Source: Oryzomicrobium sp. (lineage in GTDB: Bacteria > Pseudomonadota > Gammaproteobacteria > Burkholderiales > Rhodocyclaceae). From it: 64,000 nt of DNA. Positions 34,375 to 44,548 of this stretch are shown here, piece by piece. The notes under the pieces were generated by a model, which ran no database searches, had not been told where the DNA came from, and saw only the letters and a list, made by a program, of their open reading frames with translations. Numbering within the stretch: the first letter of the stretch is position 1; the number at the start of each line of letters is the position of its first letter. The position numbers and the translations under genes were made by a program. The stretch lies in contig NZ_JAJTBG010000008.1 in NCBI RefSeq assembly GCF_021287045.1, positions 178,486 to 242,485 on the forward strand, written 5' to 3'.

Positions 34375-34396
34375 GGGGCGGCCATCTTGCCGCCCC
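34375..34396 (+). terminator. Hairpin after aroQ
   Basis: Perfect 8-base arms (GGGGCGGC / GCCGCCCC) with a 6-base loop lie 20 bases after the aroQ stop. No U-tract follows, so it may only partly stop transcription before accB. Confidence 0.35.
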
Positions 34397-34404
34397 AACC
34401 AAAT

Positions 34405-34433
34405 TTCCAAGTTCAAAACGTCCTGCATAAATC
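34405..34433 (+). promoter_or_regulatory. Possible sigma-70 promoter of accB-accC
   Basis: TTCCAA, 17 bases, then TAAATC resembles a weak -35/-10 pair in the AT-richer gap before accB. This is a pattern match only. Confidence 0.3.
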
Positions 34434-34478
34434 ATCCCGTGCGCCCCGTTGCGCGCTTTTTTTGGGGAGAAATCAAGA

Positions 34479-34934
34479 ATGGATCTGCGTAAGCTCAAGA
34501 AACTGATCGACCTGGTGCAAGAGTCCGGCATCTCCGAGCTGGAGGTGACCGAAGGCGAAGAGAAGGTGCGCATTGCCAAACACTTGGCCGCCCCCACCGC
34601 CGCCCCCCAGGCCTATGTGATGCCCGCCGCCCCGGCCGCCGCTGCCCCCGTGGCCGCCACTATGGCTCCGGAAGCCCCCGCCGCCGACGCCCTGCCGGAA
34701 GGCACCGTGGTCAAGAGCCCCATGGTCGGCACCTTCTATCGTTCCCCCTCCCCCGGCGCCAGCGCCTTCGTCGAGGTGGGCCAGGCGGTCAAGGCCGGCG
34801 AGACCCTGTGCATCATCGAGGCCATGAAGCTCCTCAACGAAATCGAGGCAGAAGTCTCGGGCACCGTGAAGGCCATCCTGATCGAGAACGGCCAGCCGGT
34901 AGAATTCGGCGAGCCGCTGTTCGTCATCGGCTAA
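34479..34934 (+). CDS. accB: Acetyl-CoA carboxylase biotin carrier protein
   Basis: This 151-residue carrier subunit has the N-terminal [20 protein letters not shown] block, an Ala/Pro-rich linker (about residues 42-80) and the biotinyl domain. The biotin is attached to Lys117 in [12 protein letters not shown]; the usual form is EAMKLMN, so a Leu replaces the Met after the lysine. GGGGAGA precedes the ATG at 34479; the longer in-frame reading is not needed. AccB passes carboxyl groups from AccC to the carboxyltransferase in fatty acid synthesis. accC follows 13 bases later. Confidence 0.96.
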   Translation: MDLRKLKKLIDLVQESGISELEVTEGEEKVRIAKHLAAPTAAPQAYVMPAAPAAAAPVAATMAPEAPAADALPEGTVVKSPMVGTFYRSPSPGASAFVEVGQAVKAGETLCIIEAMKLLNEIEAEVSGTVKAILIENGQPVEFGEPLFVIG

Positions 34935-34947
34935 GGAGTCGGACAGC

Positions 34948-36312
<1,365 letters not shown>

Positions 36313-36316
36313 CGTC

Positions 36317-37216
36317 ATGGCCTGGCTTTCGGTGCGGCTGATTACCGATGCGGCCGGCGCCGAAGCGCTGGCCGACGCCCTGATGGAGCACGGGGCGCTG
36401 ACCGCCTCGATCGAGGATGCCGACGCCGGCACCCCCGACGAGGAGCCCCAGTTCGGCGAACCGGGCATGATCACCCAGCCGGGCTGGAAACGCTCGGCGG
36501 TGGTCGCCCTGTTCGACGCCGATGCCGACCTGGCCGCCAGCCTGGCGCTGGCCGCCGGGGAGGCCGGCCTCAACGCCGTGCCCCCCTTCACCACCGAGAC
36601 TGTGGAAGAGCAGAACTGGGTGCAGCTCACCCAGAGCCAGTTCGACCCCATCCCCATTTCCGGCCGGCTGTGGATCGTGCCCTCCTGGCACGAGGCGCCG
36701 GACCCGGGCGCGGTGAACCTGATCCTCGACCCGGGCATGGCCTTCGGCACCGGCTCCCACCCCACCACCCGGCTGTGCCTGGAGTGGCTGGAAGCCAACC
36801 TGAAGGGCGGCGAGACCGTCCTCGACTACGGCTGCGGCTCGGGCATCCTCGGCATCGCCGCCGCCCGGCTGGGCGCCGCCAGCGTGGTCGGGGTGGACAT
36901 CGATCCCCAGGCGGTGGATGCCGCCGTCGCCAACGCCGAGCGCAACGCGGTCGCCGCCCAGTGCCGCTTCCACGACTCGGCCGCGCCGGTGGACGGCCTG
37001 TTCGACGTGGTGGTGGCCAACATCCTCTCCAATCCGCTCAAGATGCTCGCCCCGGCCCTGGCCGGCCACGTCCGCCCCGGCGGCTGGCTGGTGCTCTCGG
37101 GTATCCTGGCGGAACAGGCCGAGGAAATGTGCGCCCTCTACTCCACCTACCTGCCCACCGCCCTGGCCGACAGCCGGGAAGGCTGGGTATGCTTGGCCGG
37201 CCAACGCCATCCCTGA
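36317..37216 (+). CDS. prmA: Ribosomal protein L11 methyltransferase
   Basis: This 299-residue SAM-dependent enzyme trimethylates ribosomal protein L11. The N-terminal L11-recognition domain (MAWLSVRLITDAAGAEALAD) is followed by the catalytic domain with DPGMAFGTGSHPTTRLCLEW, SAM motif I LDYGCGSGILGIAAARLGA, and VVANILSNPL. Clustering with accC is common in betaproteobacteria. The start lies 4 bases past the accC stop. Confidence 0.95.
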   Translation: MAWLSVRLITDAAGAEALADALMEHGALTASIEDADAGTPDEEPQFGEPGMITQPGWKRSAVVALFDADADLAASLALAAGEAGLNAVPPFTTETVEEQNWVQLTQSQFDPIPISGRLWIVPSWHEAPDPGAVNLILDPGMAFGTGSHPTTRLCLEWLEANLKGGETVLDYGCGSGILGIAAARLGAASVVGVDIDPQAVDAAVANAERNAVAAQCRFHDSAAPVDGLFDVVVANILSNPLKMLAPALAGHVRPGGWLVLSGILAEQAEEMCALYSTYLPTALADSREGWVCLAGQRHP

Positions 37217-37255
37217 CGGCCGGGCGCTGACCGCGCCCGCTCCCGGAGTTTTGTC

Positions 37256-38446
37256 ATGCTGACCCGCTGCCCCGCTTGCCAGACTACCTTCCGCATCACC
37301 CCGGAACAGCTCCAGGCCCGGTCCGGACGGGTGCGCTGCGGCCAGTGCCAGCACGTCTTCGACGCCCGGGAACACCTGGAAGCAGACCCCAGCGACGAAA
37401 CCATCCTGGCCGCGCCCCTGGAACCTGCCGAGGCTCCAGCCGCCGAGCCCCCGGCAATCTCCCCCGCAGCGCATCCCGCCGACCTGCCGCTGGACGCCCC
37501 CACCCGGCTCCCTACCGACCTGGAGTTCCAGTCGGAGCCCCAGCCCCTGGCACTCGACGTGTCGGAGTCCCCCGTCGAGGCCGCGCCCCTGCTCGACCCC
37601 GCCTGGGACCCGGCCGGGGAAACCCTCCTCGCCCCCGGCCCGGACTGGGACCCGGCGGGCGAAACCGTACTCGTCCCCCGCCCCGACATGGCGCCGGAGG
37701 AGGCGAAACCCGTCCCAGACGGCGCCATCGCCGCGGACGGCCGCGCTGTACCGCCGGATGAGCCGGGCGCCGAACCCGGCCCGGCCGATGCCGAGCTCCA
37801 ATCCGAGCCCAACGCCGAACCTGCCGCCGAGGAAGCTGCCCCCGCCGCCCCCCTCAACCCGGTCCTGACCCCGGACCCGAGCGACCCGATCCTGGCCCGG
37901 GACCACACCGAGATTCCCGGCTACAGCAAATGGGCCCAGGCCCCCCTGGCCGGCGGCGCCGGTGGCCTGGGCCTGGGTGCATCCCAGCAGCGCCCCGCCT
38001 GGCCCTACGCCCTGGCGGCGACCCTGCTCGTGCTCGTCCTGCTCGGCCAGGCCGCCGCCTACTGGCGCACCGAGCTGTGCACCAGCGTGCCGGCCCTGCG
38101 CGGCGTGTTCGCCGCCCTGGGCATGAAGGTGCCCCTGCCTCGGGTCACCGAAAAGATCAGCCTGGAAGCCTCCGACCTGCAATCCGACGCCAGCCGCGGC
38201 CTTCTGGTGCTGCAGGCCACCCTGCGCAACCGGGCGGCCTTCGCCCAGGCCTACCCGTCCCTGGACCTGGCCCTCACCGACGTGGGCGACACGGTGGTGC
38301 TGCGCCGCACCCTGGCTCCGGCGGACTACCTGCCGGCGGGCGCCCCCGCCGAGTTCGCCCCGGGGGCCGACCTGGCCGTCAAGGTGTGGCTGGACATCAA
38401 GCCCCTGGAAGCCGCCGGCTACCGGCTGGTGGTGTTCTACCCCTGA
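37256..38446 (+). CDS. Zinc-ribbon and DUF3426 membrane protein
   Basis: This is a 396-residue protein. Residues 1-40 form an MJ0042-type zinc ribbon (CPACQTTFRITPEQL and CGQCQHVF). A long acidic, proline-rich linker follows and includes a small tandem repeat (WDPAGETLLAPGP, WDPAGETVLVPRP). A membrane helix near residues 245-265 (WPYALAATLLVLVLLGQAAA) precedes the C-terminal DUF3426 domain, which probably lies in the periplasm. It follows prmA, the usual context; the role is unknown. Confidence 0.85.
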   Translation: MLTRCPACQTTFRITPEQLQARSGRVRCGQCQHVFDAREHLEADPSDETILAAPLEPAEAPAAEPPAISPAAHPADLPLDAPTRLPTDLEFQSEPQPLALDVSESPVEAAPLLDPAWDPAGETLLAPGPDWDPAGETVLVPRPDMAPEEAKPVPDGAIAADGRAVPPDEPGAEPGPADAELQSEPNAEPAAEEAAPAAPLNPVLTPDPSDPILARDHTEIPGYSKWAQAPLAGGAGGLGLGASQQRPAWPYALAATLLVLVLLGQAAAYWRTELCTSVPALRGVFAALGMKVPLPRVTEKISLEASDLQSDASRGLLVLQATLRNRAAFAQAYPSLDLALTDVGDTVVLRRTLAPADYLPAGAPAEFAPGADLAVKVWLDIKPLEAAGYRLVVFYP

Positions 38447-38534
38447 CCCCGGCGGCAGGCGCTGCGCCGCCGTAATCGCCCGGTCATCTGGCGCAGGCAT
38501 AGTCCTGCCCTGCAAGTCTCTCGGGAATAGCTTT

Positions 38535-38565
38535 CGGCCCGCCGGCAACGGCGGGCCGTTTTTTT
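38535..38565 (+). terminator. Rho-independent terminator after the DUF3426 gene
   Basis: Perfect 10-base arms (CGGCCCGCCG / CGGCGGGCCG) around GCAA are followed by seven T. It ends the accB-accC-prmA-DUF3426 transcript. Confidence 0.9.
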
Positions 38566-38648
38566 CGCGCTAAACTTGCGGGTTTTCCGGAGCGGCCCGC
38601 CGCCCCGGCCATTCCAACCCGCCCATTCCTATTCCCGCCACCATTCCC

Positions 38649-39584
38649 ATGCGCACCCTGATCTGCGGCTCCATCGCCTACGACAACATCATGGTCTTTC
38701 CGGACCACTTCAAGAATCACATCCTGCCGGACAAGATCCACATGCTGAACGTGTCGTTCCTGGTGCCCCAGCTGCGCCGGGAATTCGGCGGCTGCGCGGG
38801 CAACATCGCCTACAGCCTCAAGCTGCTCGGCGGCGAACCCCTGATCATGGCCACCGTGGGCGAGGACGTCGCTCCCTACCGGCAGCGCCTCGGCGACCTG
38901 GGGTTGAATCAGGACCACGTGCGCCTGGTGCCGGGCAGCTACACCGCCCAGTGCTTCATCACCACCGACCTGTCGGACAACCAGATCACCGCCTTCCACC
39001 CGGGCGCCATGAGCTTCTCCCACGAGAACAAGGTGGCCGACGCCAAGGATGTGGTGCTGGGCATCGTCGCCCCGGACGGCCGGGACGGCATGATCGAGCA
39101 CGCCCGCCAGTTCGCCGCGGCCGGCATCCCCTTCATCTTCGATCCGGGCCAGGGCATGCCCATGTTCGACGGCGCCGACCTGCTGGCCTTCCTCGAGCAG
39201 GCCACCTACGCCGCCTTCAACGATTACGAGGCCCAGTTGCTGATGGACCGCACCGGCCTCTCCCTGGAGGCCCTGGCGGAGAAGGTCACTGCCCTGATAG
39301 TCACCAAGGGCGCCGAAGGCTCGGACATCTACGTGGGCGGCCGCAAGCTCACCATCCCCTGCGTCAAGGCCGAAGCCGTGGTGGACCCCACCGGCTGCGG
39401 CGACGCCTACCGGGCCGGCCTGCTCTACGGCATTGCCGCCGGTTTCGACTGGGAAACCACCGGGCGCCTGGCCTCCCTGCTCGGCGCGATCAAGATCGCC
39501 CAGGCCGGCCCGCAGAACCACCATTTCACCCGCGATTACATCGCGCAACGCTTCGTCACCGAATTCGGCTACCGGCCTTGGTAA
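38649..39584 (+). CDS. PfkB-family carbohydrate/nucleoside kinase
   Basis: This 311-residue ribokinase-fold kinase phosphorylates a sugar or nucleoside with ATP. PfkB signature 1 is seen in FGGCAGNIAYSLKLLGGEPL and signature 2, with the catalytic Asp, in DPTGCGDAYRAGLLYGIA. The N-terminus (MRTLICGSIAYDNIMVFPDHF) is like a subgroup annotated as adenosine or general sugar kinases. The substrate cannot be settled from sequence. It stands alone between a strong terminator and the lipoprotein gene 58 bases further on. Confidence 0.9.
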   Translation: MRTLICGSIAYDNIMVFPDHFKNHILPDKIHMLNVSFLVPQLRREFGGCAGNIAYSLKLLGGEPLIMATVGEDVAPYRQRLGDLGLNQDHVRLVPGSYTAQCFITTDLSDNQITAFHPGAMSFSHENKVADAKDVVLGIVAPDGRDGMIEHARQFAAAGIPFIFDPGQGMPMFDGADLLAFLEQATYAAFNDYEAQLLMDRTGLSLEALAEKVTALIVTKGAEGSDIYVGGRKLTIPCVKAEAVVDPTGCGDAYRAGLLYGIAAGFDWETTGRLASLLGAIKIAQAGPQNHHFTRDYIAQRFVTEFGYRPW

Positions 39585-39642
39585 GCTCTGCCGAGCGCAG
39601 TATGCTTTTCCCATACCACCAAGAACGATCAAGGAGCCCGAC

Positions 39643-40134
39643 ATGACCCGCCCCGCCGCTCTCTCCATGCCCCTCTCCGCCTCCCGCCTGGCGCTGCTCG
39701 CCCTGGTGGGCGGCACCGTGCTGATTTCCGCCGGTTGCGCCTCCAGCCGCTCCGGCGAGGTCTATAGCCGCGACCAGGCGCGCCAGGAACAGGTGGTGCG
39801 CATGGGCGTGGTCGAAGCCGTCAAGCCGGTGCAGATCGAAGGCACCAAGACCCCGGTCGGCGGCCTGGCCGGCGCCGCGGTGGGCGGTGTGGCCGGCAGC
39901 AACGTGGGCGGCGGCAAGGGCCAGATCATCGGCGGCATCATCGGTGCCGTGGCCGGCGGCCTGGCCGGCGCGGCGGCCGAGGAAGGCCTGACCCGCAAGC
40001 AGGGCCTGGAAATCACCGTGCGCCTCGACAACGGCTCCCTGATCGCCGTGGTGCAGGAAGCCGATCAGCAGTTCGCCCCTGGCGACCGGGTGCGGGTGCT
40101 GTCCGGCGGCGGCGCCACCCGCGTATCGCGCTGA
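39643..40134 (+). CDS. Glycine-zipper outer-membrane lipoprotein (17 kDa/SlyB type)
   Basis: This is a 163-residue protein starting at 39643 after AAGGAG. The lipobox ISAGC places the lipidated cysteine at residue 32. A glycine zipper follows (VGGLAGAAVGGVAGSNVGGG and IGGIIGAVAGGLAGAAA), then a small beta domain (LEITVRLDNGSLIAVVQEAD, PGDRVRVLSGGG). Such proteins sit in the outer membrane and support its integrity; the precise role is unknown. Confidence 0.88.
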   Translation: MTRPAALSMPLSASRLALLALVGGTVLISAGCASSRSGEVYSRDQARQEQVVRMGVVEAVKPVQIEGTKTPVGGLAGAAVGGVAGSNVGGGKGQIIGGIIGAVAGGLAGAAAEEGLTRKQGLEITVRLDNGSLIAVVQEADQQFAPGDRVRVLSGGGATRVSR

Positions 40135-40157
40135 TCCGCGCGCCGCTACCGGCATAT

Positions 40158-40181
40158 CACGGGGCCCTGCGGGGCCTCGTG
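40158..40181 (+). terminator. Hairpin after the glycine-zipper gene
   Basis: Ten-base arms with one G-T type mismatch (CACGGGGCCC / GGGCCTCGTG) and loop TGCG lie 23 bases past the stop; a short T-run (GTTT) follows. Confidence 0.4.
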
Positions 40182-40281
40182 GCGTTTCCGCCCTCCAGGT
40201 CATGGACGGTTAATGCGGCTGCAACCGGTCTGTCATGGTCGATCCGTACAGTGGTCCCCATCGAACGAGAGGGAGCACTCC

Positions 40282-41091
40282 ATGACGACCCCAGCCGACC
40301 AGTCCCCGGTCTTGCACAACGCCGACGCCGCCGCCCAGGACCAATCCGCCGCGCGCCAGCGCCGCCACCTGAGCGTGGGCCTGACCCGCAGTCCCCGTGA
40401 AATCGAAGAAGCCCAGCGCCTGCGCTACCGGGTGTTCGCCCAGGAAATGGGCGCCAACCTGCAATGCCGCACCCCGGGCGTTGACCAGGACATGTTCGAC
40501 GCTCATTGCGAGCACCTGGTGGTGCGCGACGAGGACAGCGGCGAGGTGGTGGGCACCTACCGCATCCTGTCGCCCGAAGCCGCGCGCAAGATCGGCAACT
40601 ACTACACCGAGGGCGAGTTCGACCTGACCCGCCTGCAGCACCTGCGCCCCAAGCTGGTGGAAGTGGGCCGCTCCTGCGTCCATCCCGACTACCGCAGCGG
40701 CGCCACCATCACCCTGCTGTGGTCCGGCCTCTCCCGCTTCATGCTGGAGAACGGCTACGACTACCTGATCGGCTGCGCCTCGGTGTCCATGGCCGACGGG
40801 GGCTTCGCCGCCGCCGCGTTGTATCATCGCCTGACCGAGCACATGTCGCCCCTGGAATACCGGGTCTTCCCCCGGGTGCCCCTGCCCCTGGACGCCCTGA
40901 GCCGCGAAGCGGCCGCCAGCAGCGAAGCGCTGGTGCCGCCCCTGGTCAAGGGCTACCTGCGCGCCGGCGCCTGGGTGTGCGGCGAGCCGGCCTGGGACCC
41001 GGACTTCAACACCGCCGACCTGCCGGTGCTGCTGCCCATGTCCCGGGTGGATGCCCGCTACGCCAAGCACTTCCTGAAGAACGGCGCCTGA
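40282..41091 (+). CDS. olsB: L-ornithine N-acyltransferase (ornithine lipid synthesis)
   Basis: This 269-residue GNAT-fold protein transfers a 3-hydroxyacyl group from ACP to ornithine, giving lyso-ornithine lipid. Family blocks include EEAQRLRYRVFAQEMGA, HLVVRDEDSGEVVGTYRIL, VEVGRSCVHPDYRSG and IGCASVSMADGG. These proteins are often mislabelled as hemolysins. The start at 40282 has GAGGGAG upstream. The downstream PlsC-type acyltransferase completes the two-step pathway. Confidence 0.87.
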   Translation: MTTPADQSPVLHNADAAAQDQSAARQRRHLSVGLTRSPREIEEAQRLRYRVFAQEMGANLQCRTPGVDQDMFDAHCEHLVVRDEDSGEVVGTYRILSPEAARKIGNYYTEGEFDLTRLQHLRPKLVEVGRSCVHPDYRSGATITLLWSGLSRFMLENGYDYLIGCASVSMADGGFAAAALYHRLTEHMSPLEYRVFPRVPLPLDALSREAAASSEALVPPLVKGYLRAGAWVCGEPAWDPDFNTADLPVLLPMSRVDARYAKHFLKNGA

Positions 41092-41117
41092 GCGCGCCGG
41101 CGGCAACCGCCCGATCC

Positions 41118-41141
41118 CGGGGAGGCGCCTGCGTCTCCCCG
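41118..41141 (+). terminator. Hairpin with T-rich tail between olsB and olsA
   Basis: Eleven-base arms (CGGGGAGGCGC / GCGTCTCCCCG, one G-U pair) around a 2-base loop are followed directly by TTTGTCGTTT. It looks like an intrinsic terminator or attenuator placed between two genes of one pathway. Confidence 0.6.
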
Positions 41142-41142
41142 T

Positions 41143-42018
41143 TTGTCGTTTCACCTCGCGAGTCCGAAACTGAACGCCCCCGCTCCTTCCCTGGCCCACC
41201 CCGACGGCAACGCCGCGGCCGCGCCAGACACGCTTTCGCGCACCGCCCCGCGCCCCACCACCCGGGTCGTGCGCCTGTTCCGCTGCGCCCGGCTGGTGCT
41301 CCATCTCGTCCAGGGCGTGCTGACCCTGATGCTGGTCTATCCCTGGACCTCGCCGCGCCACCGCCGCGCCTTGAAGCGCCGCTGGGCCCGGCAGCTGCTG
41401 GCCATGCTCGGCTTCGCCCTGGAGGTCCGCCACGCCGACGGCGCGGTGCTGCCCCCCGCCGGCCTGGTGGTGGCCAACCACGTGTCCTGGATCGACATCT
41501 ACGCCCTCAACGCCACCTCGCCGGTGGCCTTCGTCTCCAAGGCAGAGGTGCGCCAGTGGCCGGTGATCGGCTGGTTGGCGGCCCACACCGACACCATCTT
41601 CCTGCGCCGCGGCAGCCGGGGCCACGCCAAGGTGGTCAACGGGGAGATCGAGTCGGCGATGACCGCCGGCGCCCATGTGGCCTTGTTTCCGGAAGGCACC
41701 ACCACCGACGGCACCCATCTGCTGCACTTCCACGGCGCCCTGCTGCAACCGGCGGTGGAAACAGGGCTGCCGGTGATCCCCATCGCCCTGTCGTACCACG
41801 AGGCCGACGGGCGCCCCAGCCTGGCGCCGGCCTATGCCGGGGACACCACCATGGGCCAGTGCCTGGGCGCCATCCTGACGCGCCGTCGGCTGATCGTGCG
41901 GGTGCAGATTCTGCCCCCCCTCGACACCGGACCCGATTCGCCCTGCGCCGACCGCCGCACCCTGGCGCGCACCGCCCGGGCCAGCATCGCCAACGCTCTG
42001 GGTTTTGCCGTGGACTGA
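41143..42018 (+). CDS. olsA: 1-acyl-glycerol-3-phosphate-type acyltransferase (OlsA-like)
   Basis: This protein of up to 291 residues has the PlsC acyltransferase motifs NHVSWIDIYAL (H-x4-D) and LFPEGTTTDG, and a membrane-associated helix LVLHLVQGVLTLMLVYPW. Next to olsB it would add the second acyl chain to lyso-ornithine lipid, though a role in phosphatidic acid synthesis is not excluded. The start is uncertain: no ATG exists before the conserved region, and the first possible codon is a TTG at 41143 inside the T-rich tail of a terminator-like hairpin. GGAGG at 41121-41125 lies in that hairpin. A later GTG or CTG may be used. Confidence 0.82.
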   Translation: MSFHLASPKLNAPAPSLAHPDGNAAAAPDTLSRTAPRPTTRVVRLFRCARLVLHLVQGVLTLMLVYPWTSPRHRRALKRRWARQLLAMLGFALEVRHADGAVLPPAGLVVANHVSWIDIYALNATSPVAFVSKAEVRQWPVIGWLAAHTDTIFLRRGSRGHAKVVNGEIESAMTAGAHVALFPEGTTTDGTHLLHFHGALLQPAVETGLPVIPIALSYHEADGRPSLAPAYAGDTTMGQCLGAILTRRRLIVRVQILPPLDTGPDSPCADRRTLARTARASIANALGFAVD

Positions 42019-42047
42019 TGGGCGCCGCAGGCTGACGGGCTGATTTT

Positions 42048-42074
42048 GCGGCGCCTCTGACTTTCAGGCGCCGC
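42048..42074 (+). terminator. Hairpin after olsA
   Basis: Perfect 9-base arms (GCGGCGCCT / AGGCGCCGC) with a 9-base loop start 30 bases after the stop; only a short T-run follows. Confidence 0.45.
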
Positions 42075-42143
42075 CCTCCGTTTACGGATTCGCCCTTGGC
42101 CGCAGTGACGGCGAAATGACGACATTGCGCCGATCAGCCGGTC

Positions 42144-42168
42144 ACATCATTAAAAACATTAATGATGT
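42144..42168. repeat. Perfect AT-rich inverted repeat
   Basis: ACATCATTAA and its exact complement TTAATGATGT flank a 5-base loop, in the 251-base gap between the convergent olsA and apaH genes. The low GC is unusual here. It could be a protein-binding site or a hairpin; the gap holds no gene. Confidence 0.6.
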
Positions 42169-42269
42169 CCGGCAGTGAAAAACAGAAGGTCCGCGCCAGT
42201 CGCCGAGCTTGACGAAGCACCCACCGGGCAACATAACAAAAATTTATAGGCTGCTCGGTCGCAGCCCCA

Positions 42270-43100
42270 TCAGCGCGCGACGCAGCCGTCCTGGCCGCAT
42301 TCCACCTGGAAGACCTGCCGGTCCTCCAGGCGCAGGGCGGTCAGGGCGCCGCCCCACAGGCAGCCCGAATCCAGGGCCAGCAGATCGGTGCGCAGGAACA
42401 GGCCCAGGGCCGACCAGTGGCCGGTGACCAGCACGGTGCGGCCGTCGTGGCTGCGCCGCCCGGGCACGTCGAACCAGGGCAGGAAGCCGGAGGGGGCGTC
42501 GCTCAGCTCCCCCTTGGCGCGGAATTCCATCTCGCCCTCCGGCGAGCAGAAGCGCATCCGGGTCATGGCGTTGACGATCACCCGATGGCGCTCCGTCCCC
42601 GCCAGATCGTCGCGCCAGGCCGCCGGCTCGTCGCCCCACAGGGTCTGCAGGAAGCGGCGCCAGTCCGGGCCGGCCAGCTCAAGCTCCACCTCCCTGGCCA
42701 GGGCCCGGGCCTGGTCGGCGCTCCAGCCCGGCAACAGGCCGGCATGGACGACGCAGTAGGGGCCTTCCCGGTGGCACAGGGGCTGGCGGCGCAGCCAGTC
42801 GAGCAACTCGCCCCGGTCCGGCGCGGCCAGGATCTCGTCCAGGGTGTCATCACGCCCCCGCTTGGGCACCGCGTCGGCGGCCACCATCAACAGGTACAGG
42901 TCGTGATTGCCCAGCACTGTCACCGCCGCATCCCCCAGGCCGCGCACGAAGCGCAGGGTTTCCAGGGACTGGGGCCCCCGGTTCACCAGGTCGCCAACGA
43001 ACCACAACCGGTCCTGGGCGGGGTCGAAGCGGCAGCGGTCGAGCAGGCATTGCAGGGCGTCGAAGCAGCCCTGGATGTCGCCGATGGCGTAGGTGGCCAT
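42270..43100 (-). CDS. apaH: Symmetrical bis(5'-nucleosyl)-tetraphosphatase
   Basis: This 276-residue metallophosphatase splits Ap4A into two ADP and also removes nucleoside-tetraphosphate caps from RNA in enterobacteria. The metal-binding motifs are [20 protein letters not shown] and LGNHDLYLL. The start at 43100 begins at the conserved [12 protein letters not shown]. It begins 8 bases after the rfbC stop, so it is probably read from the dTDP-rhamnose operon, which is an uncommon partner for apaH. Confidence 0.94.
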   Translation of the reverse strand: MATYAIGDIQGCFDALQCLLDRCRFDPAQDRLWFVGDLVNRGPQSLETLRFVRGLGDAAVTVLGNHDLYLLMVAADAVPKRGRDDTLDEILAAPDRGELLDWLRRQPLCHREGPYCVVHAGLLPGWSADQARALAREVELELAGPDWRRFLQTLWGDEPAAWRDDLAGTERHRVIVNAMTRMRFCSPEGEMEFRAKGELSDAPSGFLPWFDVPGRRSHDGRTVLVTGHWSALGLFLRTDLLALDSGCLWGGALTALRLEDRQVFQVECGQDGCVAR

Positions 43101-43108
43101 GAAATCAC

Positions 43109-43657
43109 TCAATCATAAAGTTCGGCATCGCGCAGGTTGAACCCCTGGCGATCCTTGTCGGAGACCAGCGGCGCGCCCGGCACTGGCCACGGGATCGCCA
43201 GTGTCGGATCGTCCCAGCGGATGCAGCGCTCGTGCTCGGGGGACCAATAGTCGGTGGTCTTGTACAGGAATTCGGCATTCTCGGACAACACCGCGAAGCC
43301 GTGGGCAAAACCGGCTGGAATCCACAGCTGGCGCTTGTTTTCCGCGGAGAGAATCTCCCCCACCCATTGGCCGAAAGTCGGCGAACCGCGGCGGATGTCC
43401 ACCGCCACGTCGAACACTTCGCCCTCGGTCACCCGCACCAGCTTGCCCTGGGCCTTGGGCGCCAATTGATAGTGGAGCCCACGCAGTACGCCCTGGCGGG
43501 AGCGGGAATGGTTGTCCTGGACGAACTGGGCCTCCAGCCCCGTGGCCTTGGCGAATTCGCGGGCATTGAAGCTCTCGAAGAAAAATCCGCGCTCGTCGCC
43601 GAATACTTTCGGCTCAAAGAGAACCACATCCGGAATCGCCGATGGAACCGCTTTCAC
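43109..43657 (-). CDS. rfbC: dTDP-4-dehydrorhamnose 3,5-epimerase
   Basis: This 182-residue cupin-fold enzyme catalyses the third step of dTDP-L-rhamnose synthesis. Diagnostic blocks are [34 protein letters not shown] with the catalytic His, and [18 protein letters not shown]. The start is GTG at 43657, one base past the rfbA stop, with AGAAGG upstream. It is the last rhamnose gene, in the order B-D-A-C. Confidence 0.95.
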   Translation of the reverse strand: MKAVPSAIPDVVLFEPKVFGDERGFFFESFNAREFAKATGLEAQFVQDNHSRSRQGVLRGLHYQLAPKAQGKLVRVTEGEVFDVAVDIRRGSPTFGQWVGEILSAENKRQLWIPAGFAHGFAVLSENAEFLYKTTDYWSPEHERCIRWDDPTLAIPWPVPGAPLVSDKDRQGFNLRDAELYD

Positions 43658-43658
43658 C

Positions 43659-44543
43659 TTAGAACACCTTCTGCTTCAACAGACCCTGCAAGTACTGACC
43701 ATAGCCGTTCTTGGCCAGGGGCTGGGCGAGCCGCTCAAGTTCGGCGTCGTCGACCCAGCCATGGCGCCAGGCGATTTCCTCGGGACAGGCCACCTTCAGG
43801 CCCTGGCGCTTTTCCAGGGTGGCGATGAATTGCCCCGCCTCGAGCAGGCTTTCATGGGCCCCCGTATCGAGCCAGGCATAGCCGCGCCCCATGATCTCGA
43901 CCGACAGGTCGCCCCGTTCCAGATAGAGGCGATTGAGATCGGTGATTTCCAGTTCGCCACGGGGGGAAGGTTGCAATCCCTTGGCCAGTTCCACCACCTG
44001 GCTGTCGTAGAAATACAGGCCGGTGACCGCATAGTTGGACCGGGGCCGGGCAGGTTTTTCCTCCAGGCTCAGGACTTTTCCCGCCGTATCGAACTCGGCC
44101 ACGCCGTAACGTTCGGGGTCGTGGACGTGGTAGGCGAACACGCTGGCGCCGTGTTCCCGAGCCATGGCATTGCCCAGCAGTTGCGGGAAATCGTGGCCGT
44201 AGAAGATGTTGTCGCCCAGCACCAACGCGCTTGGCGCCCCGGCAAGGAAGGACTCGCCGATGATGAAGGCCTGGGCCAGACCGTCCGGGCTGGGCTGCAC
44301 GGCATAGGTCAGGTTCAACCCCCATTGCCGGCCATCGCCCAACAGCTGCTCGAAACGGGGCGTGTCCTGGGGCGTCGAAATGATCAGGATGTCGCGGATC
44401 CCGGCCAGCATCAGTGTGCTCAGGGGATAGTAGATCATCGGCTTGTCGAAGACAGGCAGAAGCTGCTTGGACACCGCCAACGTGGCCGGATGCAGGCGGG
44501 TTCCGGCCCCGCCCGCGAGGATGATACCTTTGCGCTGGATCAT
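43659..44543 (-). CDS. rfbA: Glucose-1-phosphate thymidylyltransferase
   Basis: This 294-residue enzyme makes dTDP-glucose from dTTP and glucose-1-phosphate. It starts with [16 protein letters not shown] and has [20 protein letters not shown], followed by [14 protein letters not shown] and [15 protein letters not shown]. The ATG at 44543 is followed immediately by the conserved block. It lies 5 bases after the rfbD stop. Confidence 0.96.
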   Translation of the reverse strand: MIQRKGIILAGGAGTRLHPATLAVSKQLLPVFDKPMIYYPLSTLMLAGIRDILIISTPQDTPRFEQLLGDGRQWGLNLTYAVQPSPDGLAQAFIIGESFLAGAPSALVLGDNIFYGHDFPQLLGNAMAREHGASVFAYHVHDPERYGVAEFDTAGKVLSLEEKPARPRSNYAVTGLYFYDSQVVELAKGLQPSPRGELEITDLNRLYLERGDLSVEIMGRGYAWLDTGAHESLLEAGQFIATLEKRQGLKVACPEEIAWRHGWVDDAELERLAQPLAKNGYGQYLQGLLKQKVF

Positions 44544-44548
44544 GGTGA

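Noticed and set aside
40282-41091. Hemolysin annotation
   Set aside because: The GNAT-type blocks and the following PlsC-type gene fit ornithine-lipid synthesis; hemolysin is a historic mislabel for this family.
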